Assembly: GCA_902579395.1 (NCBI GenBank)
Contig: CACHGK010000010.1
Span: 1-37,425 of the forward strand
Source: an uncultured Alphaproteobacteria bacterium
GTDB lineage: Bacteria; Pseudomonadota; Alphaproteobacteria; Methylaequorales; Methylaequoraceae
Reading direction: 5' to 3'
DNA: 37,425 nucleotides
Part shown: positions 6,821 through 13,345 of the stretch, in pieces
How positions within the stretch are numbered: position 1 is the first letter of the stretch
Layout: each line of letters begins with the position of its first letter
The notes under the pieces: generated by a model
What the model was told of the DNA's origin: nothing
What the model saw: the letters and a program-made list of their open reading frames with translations, nothing else
Databases searched by the model: none
Position numbers and translations under genes: made by a program

Positions 6821-8910
6821 TTTTTTTTAAATTTTGATCCTCTGCCAGATAAAGATGGATTGTCTATAAAATACTTATGTGCAGAAAAACCAACTGATTT
6901 TGAAGCAATGCGTTCGTAAGACCCGTTAGATTTTAATTTCCAACTATTTTTTTTATCTTTTAAGTATGCAACCATTATTTGATTCAGAATTTGTTTTTGA
7001 ACAGTTTCGTTGGCTATGGGAATAAAAGCTTCTACCCTTCTATCAAGATTTCTTGTCATAAGGTCAGCTGAAGAAATAAAAACGAAATTTTTTTCATTTG
7101 GCATTTTATTCCCGTTGGCAAAACAAAAAATTCTGCTGTGCTCCAAAAACCTTCCTATAATACTTTTTACCTCAATATTCTCAGAAAAACCAGGAATTCC
7201 TGGCCTTAGTCCGCATATACCTCTTACTATTAGTTTTATTTTAACTCCATTCTGTGAAGCAAAATATAATTGATCAATGATATTACTATCAATTAATGAA
7301 TTAACTTTGATCCATATTTGAGCAGGTAGATTCTTTTTTTTATTTGTAATTTCATTGTTGATAAGAGAGGTCAATTTTTCCCTAAGAAATTTTGGTGAAT
7401 ATGTCAACACATTCATTTTTTCTGGCTTTGTATAACCAGTTATAAAATTAAAAACTTTTAAAGCGTCATTTGCCAAATCTTTATTACATGAAAAAAAAGA
7501 TAAATCAGTATAAGTTTTTGCAGTTATAGGGTGATAATTTCCAGTTCCAAAATGAACATACGACACAAGCTCATCACTTTCCTTTCTTGTTACAACAGAA
7601 ATCTTAGCGTGAGTTTTGAGATTTACAAATCCATATACGATGTGCACACCAGCTTTTTCTAAATCACGCGCCCATTTGATATTTTTCTCTTCATCAAAAC
7701 GAGCTTTTAATTCCACTATTGCTGTTACTGACTTGCCATTATTAGAAGCATCAATTAAAGCTTTAATTATTGGCGAGTTTTTGCTTGTTCTATAAAGTGT
7801 TTGTTTAATCGATACAACAAAATCATCTATTGCTGCTTGTTCCAAAAAGTTTACAACTACATCAAAACTCTCAAAGGGATGGTGAACGATAATATCCTTT
7901 TTCTTAATTGCTGAAAAACAACTCCCATTATAATCTATGATTCTTTGCGGAAATCTTGGCTTTATTTTTTTAAATTTAAGATCTTGATCGGCGTGCTCGA
8001 CAATCTCATTTAGTGAATTAATATCCAAAAGTGAATTTACTCGAAAAATTCTTTCCTCACTAACTTTGAGCGATTTTTTAATAAAAGAAAGTAATTTTTT
8101 TTCTACTCTTCCTTGAATATATAAACCAATAACTGTTCCTCTCCTTCTTTTTTTTAGAGCAGTTTCGAATGAGAGAATTAAATCCTCAGCCTCTTCTTCA
8201 AATTCAATATCACTGTCTCTGATAACTCTAATTAATGAAAAACTTTTTAGCTTAAAATCTGGAAAGATAATTTTGATGTTATTTTTTATAATATCCTCGG
8301 ATTTAGCAAAATTATTGGGATTTGAAACTTTGAAAAATCTTTGGAGTTTTGGTGGAAAAATAACTAGAGAATAGGATAGCTTCCCTTTTTTATTTATTAA
8401 AGCACACACCATTGTAATGCTTTGATTTGGAAGAAATGGAAATGGATGGGCACCATCAATTGCTAACGGTGTTAAAGAGGGCAGAATTGATTTTTTGAAT
8501 ACTTCAACTGTTTTTTTTTCTTCTTTTTTGAAATCTTTTGGTATTTCCAAAACTTTTATTTTTTTTTTTCTTAATTCTTTTTTAAGGCTATTCCAAATAT
8601 TTTGTTGTTTTTTTAAAAGTGACCTCAAAGATTTTGTAACGTCATTAAACTGTTGCCTAGTTGTTCTTCCGTCATCAGTTCTCATGGAAACTTTCTGTTT
8701 CATCAGTCGGTAAAGTCCTGCAACTCTTACCATATGAAATTCATCTAAATTATTTCCTGAAATTGATAGAAATCTTAGTCTCTCTATTAACAGATTCCGA
8801 AGGTTTTCTGATTCGCTCAAAACTCTATCGTTGAAACTCAACCAAGATAACTCTCTATTGATGAAACGCATCGGAGAATTTTGAATGTTTTTATTAAATT
8901 TTTTGTTCAT
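6817..8910 (-). CDS. ppk1: Polyphosphate kinase 1
   Basis: A 697-residue PPK1, which reversibly builds polyphosphate from ATP. It has all the family landmarks: N-terminal RFINRELSWLSFNDRVL, the autophosphorylated histidine at H434 in LKTHAKISVV, FGTGNYHPITAKTYTDLSFF around 454-473, and the second active-site histidine H591 in RFLEHSRIFCF. Length is standard (about 690-720). Its start overlaps the end of arsJ by 17 bases and its end overlaps ppx by 4, so it sits inside a four-gene minus-strand operon headed by GAPDH. Linkage to arsenate export is unusual and suggests expression under phosphate stress. Confidence 0.96.
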   Translation of the reverse strand: MNKKFNKNIQNSPMRFINRELSWLSFNDRVLSESENLRNLLIERLRFLSISGNNLDEFHMVRVAGLYRLMKQKVSMRTDDGRTTRQQFNDVTKSLRSLLKKQQNIWNSLKKELRKKKIKVLEIPKDFKKEEKKTVEVFKKSILPSLTPLAIDGAHPFPFLPNQSITMVCALINKKGKLSYSLVIFPPKLQRFFKVSNPNNFAKSEDIIKNNIKIIFPDFKLKSFSLIRVIRDSDIEFEEEAEDLILSFETALKKRRRGTVIGLYIQGRVEKKLLSFIKKSLKVSEERIFRVNSLLDINSLNEIVEHADQDLKFKKIKPRFPQRIIDYNGSCFSAIKKKDIIVHHPFESFDVVVNFLEQAAIDDFVVSIKQTLYRTSKNSPIIKALIDASNNGKSVTAIVELKARFDEEKNIKWARDLEKAGVHIVYGFVNLKTHAKISVVTRKESDELVSYVHFGTGNYHPITAKTYTDLSFFSCNKDLANDALKVFNFITGYTKPEKMNVLTYSPKFLREKLTSLINNEITNKKKNLPAQIWIKVNSLIDSNIIDQLYFASQNGVKIKLIVRGICGLRPGIPGFSENIEVKSIIGRFLEHSRIFCFANGNKMPNEKNFVFISSADLMTRNLDRRVEAFIPIANETVQKQILNQIMVAYLKDKKNSWKLKSNGSYERIASKSVGFSAHKYFIDNPSLSGRGSKFKKK

Positions 8911-10156
8911 TATAACTTTCCTGGAGGAAGGATGTTAAATACAAACAAAAAGCAATCATGATTGTTGATAATGCTAAGCTTAGAGTTAGCCCGCCAAATT
9001 GATAAGATAATCCAGATAAAAGGGTTCCGAAAAACCTTCCAGTAGCATTGGCCATATAGTAAAAGCCAACATCAAGAGAAACTCTGTTCATTTTTGAGAA
9101 ATGCAAAATCAAATAAGAATGAATAGACGAATTTACAGCAAATATTCCACAAAAAATAAAAAGACCAGAAAATAGAAAAATTGTTGTCAGAAAAATTTCA
9201 CTGAAAAAAAATAGTAAAAAAGTTAATAAGATTAGATTAATTAGGAGGTAGAGAACCCAATTTTTTGAGATATCTACCAAGTTAATTTTTCTGTTGTCCT
9301 CCTTTAAGAATAATTTTGGTGAGTAAGCTTGAATTATTCCGTAGAGAATTATCCATGCGGCCATAAAGCTCCCAATTATAAAGAAGGCTTTTTTATTCCC
9401 ATCCACCGAACCATCCGAAAAAATACTGTAAAAAAAAATTGGCAATCCAACCACAAACCAAACATCACGTGCTCCAAATAAAAAAATTCTTGCTGCAGAT
9501 AGAAAGTTAATGTTTTTAGATTTTGAAAATACATCGAATATTTTTGCTTTATTATTTTTATTTATAAGATCATCCTTTAAGAAAATAAAACTACACACCA
9601 AAATAAAGGTAACAATAACAACCATTGAAATTAATGAATTATAAAAACCTATCGTTGCTAATAATGTACAACCCAGCAAAAATCCGAAACCTTTTACAGC
9701 ATTTTTCGAACCTGTTAAGATTGCCACCCACTTAAAAAGGCTCGATTGATTATCTGGTGCTAAAAGTTTAACTGCTGATTTAGAGGACATCTTTGTTAAA
9801 TCTTTTGCAATACCGCTTAATCCTTGGACGATTAAAACATAAAAAATCGAAAAGTTTTGACTCCAATTTTCATCCAATTGTGATAGAGAGTAAAGAGAAA
9901 TTATTTGAACAGTCAAACCTGCATATAAAGTTAGCTTAAGACCGTATCGAGCGGCTAACCATCCAGCTGAAGGATTTGTAAAAATCCCAGCCAGTTCATA
10001 AAATAGAAATAAATATGCGAGTTGTAGTGGTGAAAAACCATTTTGATGAAAATGAAGTAAAACTAACATTCTCAGTGCCCCATCACTAAGCATAAATACC
10101 CAATAAGCAAAGGTAACTATCAAATAAGAGAATTGTTCTTTAGACAATAAAATCAT
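8894..10156 (-). CDS. arsJ: ArsJ-type organoarsenical efflux MFS permease
   Basis: A 420-residue major facilitator protein with about twelve hydrophobic segments. The N-terminal stretch is typical of ArsJ: SDGALRMLVLLHFHQNGFSP followed by an LAYLFLFYELAGIFTNPSAG-like run and a W-L-A-A-R-Y-G loop. Other ArsJ-like blocks are LSGIAKDLTKMSSKSAVK, ARIFLFGARDVWFVVGLP and FYYMANATGRFFGTLLSG. ArsJ exports 1-arseno-3-phosphoglycerate, the unstable product formed when a partner GAPDH uses arsenate instead of phosphate. Here the GAPDH gene lies directly upstream with a 4-base overlap, which is the diagnostic neighbourhood. No arsR-like or arsC-like gene is next to it. Downstream it overlaps ppk by 17 bases. 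Confidence 0.88.
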   Translation of the reverse strand: MILLSKEQFSYLIVTFAYWVFMLSDGALRMLVLLHFHQNGFSPLQLAYLFLFYELAGIFTNPSAGWLAARYGLKLTLYAGLTVQIISLYSLSQLDENWSQNFSIFYVLIVQGLSGIAKDLTKMSSKSAVKLLAPDNQSSLFKWVAILTGSKNAVKGFGFLLGCTLLATIGFYNSLISMVVIVTFILVCSFIFLKDDLINKNNKAKIFDVFSKSKNINFLSAARIFLFGARDVWFVVGLPIFFYSIFSDGSVDGNKKAFFIIGSFMAAWIILYGIIQAYSPKLFLKEDNRKINLVDISKNWVLYLLINLILLTFLLFFFSEIFLTTIFLFSGLFIFCGIFAVNSSIHSYLILHFSKMNRVSLDVGFYYMANATGRFFGTLLSGLSYQFGGLTLSLALSTIMIAFCLYLTSFLQESYNEQKI

Positions 10157-11151
10157 AGAGATTCACTTACAAATTCGCAAATATCAACCATTCTTTTTGC
10201 ATAAGCGATTTCGTTGTCATACCATGCATAAACTTTTAGTTGCCTCTTGTTTATAACCATAGTAGAACACGCATCAATAATTGCTGACCTGGTATCATTT
10301 ACATAATCTGCTGATACAAGCTGAGCTTCCTCATAGCCTAAAATCCCTTTCAAATCATTCTCAGAGGCATCTTTAAAAAAGTTATTTACTTCTTCTTTAG
10401 AAGTATCTCGTTTTAATTCAAAAACACAATCCGTTAATGATGAATTTAAAAGTGGGACTCTGACAGCATGACCATTAAGTTTTCCTTCTAATTGAGGATA
10501 AATAAGAGATATTGCTTTCGCACTTCCTGTTGTTGTGGGAATCAAAGAATTTAAAGAGGACCTAGATCGTCTGATATCTTTTCCAGGTTTGTCGACAATT
10601 GTCTGTGTGTTAGTTACGTTATGTATTGTTGTAATTGACCCATGTACTATGCCAATTTTTTCGTGGAGTACTTTTACAACAGGTGCTAAACAGTTTGTTG
10701 TACAACTAGCAGCTGTAATTATTTTATGAGTATCGGGAATATATGTTTTATGGTTTATTCCAAATACTATATTTGCAACATTTTTTTCATTAATTGGTGC
10801 AGAGACAATTACTTTCTTAACACCATTATCAAAATAAGGGGCTAATTTTTTTTCTGATTTGAAGACTCCCGTGCAATCTAAAACAATATCTACACCTTCT
10901 AGTTTTAAATTTTCAATTTTATTGTGATTATTAAAAATTAGTCTTCGATCATCAATTGAAATTATATTCTGGTCGGTAGAAAATTTGGCATTCCACCGAC
11001 CATGAACAGTGTCAAACTCCAACAAATGGCAATGTGTGTTTATAGTTCCAACTGCATCATTAATCCAAGCTAAATCTAAATTTTTTTCTAGAAGAAATTT
11101 GAGTACATATTTACCAATCCTTCCTATTCCGTTAATTGCATACGTTGTCAT
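10153..11151 (-). CDS. gap: ArsJ-associated glyceraldehyde-3-phosphate dehydrogenase
   Basis: A 332-residue GAPDH. The Rossmann motif INGIGRIGKYVLK is at residues 7-19, the catalytic cysteine is C150 in ASCTTNCLAP, and H177 sits in TTIHNVTN. NAD contacts such as N31-D32 are present. The frame is open upstream to 11217, but the start at 11151 is chosen because family members begin with M-x-x-x-x-I-N-G-x-G-R-I-G and the upstream 22 codons do not resemble GAPDH. The 4-base overlap with arsJ marks it as the arsenate-linked paralogue that forms 1-arseno-3-phosphoglycerate, rather than the central glycolytic enzyme, although it may do both. A strong Pho-box-like site begins about 20 bases upstream, so induction under low phosphate is likely. 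Confidence 0.92.
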   Translation of the reverse strand: MTTYAINGIGRIGKYVLKFLLEKNLDLAWINDAVGTINTHCHLLEFDTVHGRWNAKFSTDQNIISIDDRRLIFNNHNKIENLKLEGVDIVLDCTGVFKSEKKLAPYFDNGVKKVIVSAPINEKNVANIVFGINHKTYIPDTHKIITAASCTTNCLAPVVKVLHEKIGIVHGSITTIHNVTNTQTIVDKPGKDIRRSRSSLNSLIPTTTGSAKAISLIYPQLEGKLNGHAVRVPLLNSSLTDCVFELKRDTSKEEVNNFFKDASENDLKGILGYEEAQLVSADYVNDTRSAIIDACSTMVINKRQLKVYAWYDNEIAYAKRMVDICEFVSESL

Positions 11152-11172
11152 GATGAACCAGTACTTTGGTAG

Positions 11173-11191
11173 TGTTACAGTTTTATGACAA
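11173..11191 (-). promoter_or_regulatory. Putative Pho box of the gapdh-arsJ-ppk-ppx operon
   Basis: On the minus strand: TTGTCATAAAACTGTAACA. This is two 7-base half-sites (TTGTCAT and CTGTAAC) separated by four A-rich bases, the classical Pho-box arrangement. It matches the porin site (TTGTCATAAAGTTGTAACA) at 17 of 19 positions. It ends about 21 bases before the chosen GAPDH start, so the 5' leader would be very short. Confidence 0.65.
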
Positions 11192-11217
11192 AAGCTCCTA
11201 AATAGCCAAAAACACAC

Positions 11218-11254
11218 ATGTCATCTTACGTAAAAGTGTTACGTAAGGTGACAT
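11218..11254 (-). terminator. Strong hairpin, probable terminator of the Lys-rich gene
   Basis: Two 16-base arms (11218-11233 and 11239-11254) pair at 15 of 16 positions around the 5-base loop AAGTG, with TTACGTAA in the inner part of each arm. It lies 12 bases after the stop of the Lys-rich gene on the minus strand and is followed on that strand by GTGTGTTTTT. A rho-independent terminator is the simplest reading. The symmetric TGTCA/TGACA ends could also make it an operator for the gapdh operon. Confidence 0.55.
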
Positions 11255-11266
11255 ATTATATTTTAT

Positions 11267-11884
11267 TTATTTTGTTGTCTCAGGTTTTTCTTCTGATGTA
11301 GGAGAGGTGATATCCGTTTTTATGTTTATATTTTGAGTAGAAACTTTATCTAAGCTCCCATTTGATTTTGTTAAATCAATTTTTTTTGTTTTTGACTTAT
11401 TTTTGACAGTGGACTGAGAAGTTTTTGTAGTTTTTTTATCACTTTTTTTAAGTCGAGCTTTTAACTTTTTATTGTTACTTTTTAATTTTTTAATAACTTT
11501 TTTAGGTTTATTAAGTTTAGATTCTAATTTCTTATTATCCTTTTTTAATTTACTAACGTTTTTATTAGGTTTCTTAAGTTTAGACTCTAACTTTTTATTA
11601 ACCTTTTTTAATTTACTAACCTTTTTTTTAGGTTTTTTGAATTTAATTATTTTAGCTTTTAAATTTTTATTTTTCTTTTTTAAAACCTGAATTTCTTTTT
11701 TTTGATCAGATTTTTTTTTCGCACCTTCAATTGCTAAACACCCTAATTTTACAATTTTTGGTAGCTTTTTAGATTTACTCATTTTTTTAAGACTTAAACC
11801 TGTTAAGCGAGAAAATTTCTTATTAGAAATCTTATTTTTTTTCCCCCATCTTTTAAGCTGAGTTGGTTTTTTAAGTGGTTGCAT
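11267..11884 (-). CDS. Lys-rich coiled-coil protein with degenerate HTH-like N terminus
   Basis: A 205-residue, extremely lysine-rich protein of unknown function. Residues 8-58 align with the HTH protein at 12489: LKRWGKKNKIS against FKKWRKKNGFS, and LPKIVKLGCLAIE against IPKYIKLACEAIE. The middle part, which would carry the recognition helix, has been replaced by Lys/Ser-rich sequence. Residues 66-151 are K-x-x-K-L-x-S-K-L type repeats of 21 residues (three heptads), predicting a basic coiled coil. Residues 152-205 are Ser/Thr/Lys-rich and likely disordered. The start at 11884 is favoured over 11923 by a perfect AAGGAGG 7 bases upstream. An operator-like palindrome lies at 11948-11966. A nucleoid-binding role, like Lys-rich histone-like tails, is plausible but inferred. 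Confidence 0.7.
   Translation of the reverse strand: MQPLKKPTQLKRWGKKNKISNKKFSRLTGLSLKKMSKSKKLPKIVKLGCLAIEGAKKKSDQKKEIQVLKKKNKNLKAKIIKFKKPKKKVSKLKKVNKKLESKLKKPNKNVSKLKKDNKKLESKLNKPKKVIKKLKSNNKKLKARLKKSDKKTTKTSQSTVKNKSKTKKIDLTKSNGSLDKVSTQNINIKTDITSPTSEEKPETTK
11432..11620 (-). repeat. 63-bp tandem repeats in the Lys-rich gene
   Basis: Three in-frame copies of a 21-codon unit encode residues 89-109, 110-130 and 131-151 (first unit begins VSKLKKVNKKLESKL; second VSKLKKDNKKLESKL; third IKKLKSNNKKLKARL). A more diverged partial unit precedes them up to about 11692. The first two copies are the most alike, suggesting recent internal duplication. Confidence 0.7.
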
Positions 11885-11947
11885 TTTAATTCCTCCTTTT
11901 AACTTTAAATTTATGCATTGCAATTCCTAGAAACAGCATATACAAAT

Positions 11948-11966
11948 ATACGCAATTATTGCATAT
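11948..11966. promoter_or_regulatory. Operator-like palindrome A
   Basis: ATACGCAATTATTGCATAT contains the perfect palindrome GCAAT-T-ATTGC (11952-11962), extended by matching ATA/TAT flanks. It lies about 65 bases upstream of the Lys-rich gene start, and just past the stop of the small hypothetical gene. The same GCA-N5-TGC core, in the same strand sense, recurs at 12381-12391 and 12411-12421. Confidence 0.5.
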
Positions 11967-11972
11967 TGTCAA

Positions 11973-12281
11973 TTATTTAAAGTTTTTGTTGTTTGTTGTA
12001 TTTTCTGTTAATTTTTGTTTAAGGGACTCTAAGTCCTGATCTAACTTATAGTGTGACCAATCACTAAAAGACAAACAAACTGAATATTTCTTTTTTAAAA
12101 TATTGTTATTTTCTTTTATGTTTGAAGCGCTTTTAAGTTGGCCGTTAATTATCTCAGACATAAACCTACAAGAATTCTGAGTATTATATGTCTCTGTGGT
12201 AGTTTTACTTACGTCTGTTACAAAGCCGTCAGAATCATAAAGAGGTCCAAAAAACGTTACAAAAACAATAACCCAAGTCAT
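11973..12281 (-). CDS. Small hypothetical protein
   Basis: A 102-residue protein that I do not recognise. It starts with a short hydrophobic stretch (TWVIVFVTFFGPLY) that could be a weak signal anchor. A Thr-rich polar part follows, with two cysteines (C38 in NSCRFM and C69 in YSVCLSF), and then a charged C-terminal helix. The cysteine pair would allow a disulfide if the protein is exported. The Shine-Dalgarno is poor (AAAAG). It lies between the operator-like sites, divergent from the HTH gene and upstream of the Lys-rich gene on the same strand, so it probably belongs to the same small module. Confidence 0.55.
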   Translation of the reverse strand: MTWVIVFVTFFGPLYDSDGFVTDVSKTTTETYNTQNSCRFMSEIINGQLKSASNIKENNNILKKKYSVCLSFSDWSHYKLDQDLESLKQKLTENTTNNKNFK

Positions 12282-12376
12282 TTTCTTTTCGTTTGGCTGT
12301 CTAAGCTTCTTTTTTTAAAAACAAAGTCCCAATATAGCAAATGTCCATACATATATAATCTCCTAAGCAGTTATCC

Positions 12377-12395
12377 ACACGCAACTATTGCGCGT
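12377..12395. promoter_or_regulatory. Operator-like site B
   Basis: CACACGCAACTATTGCGCGT carries the core GCAAC-T-ATTGC (12381-12391), one mismatch from a perfect palindrome, flanked by a matching C/G pair. It lies in the divergent region between the small hypothetical gene and the HTH gene. Its centre is 30 bases from that of site C, about three helical turns, so two dimers could bind the same face. Confidence 0.45.
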
Positions 12396-12406
12396 TTATA
12401 ATAAAT

Positions 12407-12425
12407 GTACGCACTGATTGCGCAT
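12407..12425. promoter_or_regulatory. Operator-like site C
   Basis: GTACGCACTGATTGCGCATA carries the core GCACT-G-ATTGC (12411-12421). The sequence just downstream (CATATGTCAATATTATT) also resembles the sequence after site A (CATATTGTCAATTATT), so the shared block is longer than the palindrome. It lies 64 bases before the HTH gene start. Confidence 0.45.
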
Positions 12426-12488
12426 ATGTCAATATTATTTTGTAATAATTTTTTTTTTTTGGTATTAATACTTACTTTCTTAAAGTCT

Positions 12489-12692
12489 ATGGAAAAAGAA
12501 CAGTTCAAAAAATGGAGAAAAAAGAATGGTTTTTCTCAAGCAGAGGCTGCTAATGTACTTGGCCTAAAAAGGAGAATGATTCAGTATTATGAGAAGGGCA
12601 AAAAAGGAGAAAAAGATATACAAATACCCAAATATATAAAATTAGCATGTGAAGCGATAGAACTTAAGAAAAAGTTAAAGAAACTGGTTTAA
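12489..12692 (+). CDS. Small Cro/CI-type helix-turn-helix regulator
   Basis: A 67-residue DNA-binding protein. WRKKNGFSQAEAANVLGLKRRMIQYYEKG at about residues 9-37 is a classic XRE helix-turn-helix (SQAEAANVLGL, then the recognition helix around KRRMIQYYE). It ends with the helix IPKYIKLACEAIELKKKL seen in small alphaproteobacterial XRE proteins. The start at 12489 is preferred to 12405: the extra 28 residues are hydrophobic and unlike the family, and the longer start would fall inside operator-like site C. The stop is 19 bases before the Fae-like gene, so both are likely one transcript. Operator-like sites B and C upstream suggest autoregulation. Confidence 0.82.
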   Translation: MEKEQFKKWRKKNGFSQAEAANVLGLKRRMIQYYEKGKKGEKDIQIPKYIKLACEAIELKKKLKKLV

Positions 12693-12711
12693 TTTTAAAA
12701 GGAGTAAACTT

Positions 12712-13260
12712 ATGAGCGATAATTTTGACATCAAAGTTGGTGAGTCACTAATTGCTGGAGGACCACCAGGAACAGCAGCTGAGCCGGAAGTAGTTATCGG
12801 AAAATTTAACGGCCCATTTGGAACAGCTTTCGCCACTTTACTAGGCAATCAAGTTAAAGGACATACAAAAGTTCTTGCGATAATGAACACAGACGTAATG
12901 GTTAGGCCAGCAACATTAATGGTGAGCAAGGTCACTGTCAAAGACGACAGATACACCAATATTTTAATGGGGACAGTTCAAGGAGCTATTGCTAATGGTG
13001 TGTTAGATTCCGTTAGAGAGGGTTATATTCCAAAGAAAATAGTTAATGATGTAGGCATTATTGTATCAGTTTGGTTGAATCCAAGTGTAGCTGATGACAA
13101 AAATTTAGATCACAAAATACTTTTTGATATTCATCGCAAGGCGACCACGAGTGCAATAAAGAAAGCAATGAAGGACGAGCCATCGATAGATTGGCTTTTA
13201 GAAAACCAAGATAAAATTGTCCATAAATACTTTGAAAAAGCATTAGATTCCAAAAAATAA
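12712..13260 (+). CDS. Formaldehyde-activating enzyme (Fae)-like protein
   Basis: A 182-residue protein of the Fae family, whose classical members condense formaldehyde with tetrahydromethanopterin. The family frame is clear: KVGESLIAGG near the N terminus, VIGKFNGPFGTAFATLL at 28-44, TLMVSKVTVKDDRYTNILMG at 68-87, GAIANGVLDSVREGYIP, and IIVSVWLNPSVADD. The N-terminal conserved histidine of Fae (in AHIDLIIG of the Methylorubrum enzyme) aligns here with E24 (AEPEVVIG), so normal catalysis is doubtful. A strong AAGGAG lies 7 bases before the ATG. No methanopterin-pathway gene is in the window. It is co-directional with the HTH gene. It may be a Fae paralogue that senses or binds formaldehyde or another pterin, which is inference. 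Confidence 0.82.
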   Translation: MSDNFDIKVGESLIAGGPPGTAAEPEVVIGKFNGPFGTAFATLLGNQVKGHTKVLAIMNTDVMVRPATLMVSKVTVKDDRYTNILMGTVQGAIANGVLDSVREGYIPKKIVNDVGIIVSVWLNPSVADDKNLDHKILFDIHRKATTSAIKKAMKDEPSIDWLLENQDKIVHKYFEKALDSKK

Positions 13261-13331
13261 TATATATACATTAAAAAGGTTTCTGAAGTTTTAAGGCGTT
13301 CTTTTAAATTTACCTGCAATCTTATATAAAA

Positions 13332-13345
13332 AGTGTATATACACT
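13332..13345 (-). terminator. Palindrome at the end of the glycosyltransferase-DgkA gene
   Basis: AGTGTATATACACT is a perfect 14-base palindrome overlapping the stop codon of the minus-strand gene. On that strand it is followed by TTTTTATATAAG. It may act as a weak rho-independent terminator. The stem is AT-rich, so confidence is low. Confidence 0.35.

Noticed and set aside
11472-11690. Hydrophobic ORF on the plus strand opposite the Lys-rich gene
   Set aside because: Phe/Leu-rich translation is simply the complement of AAA/AAG-rich lysine codons; it has no ribosome binding site or family resemblance.
12405-12488. Longer HTH protein beginning at 12405 with a hydrophobic N terminus
   Set aside because: The extra 28 residues are hydrophobic and unlike XRE proteins, and the start would overlap operator-like site C. 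The ATG at 12489 places the HTH domain correctly.
11267-13260. Prophage or plasmid remnant
   Set aside because: A Cro-like HTH gene and operator-like sites suggest phage ancestry, but there is no integrase, structural gene, replication gene or attachment-site repeat.
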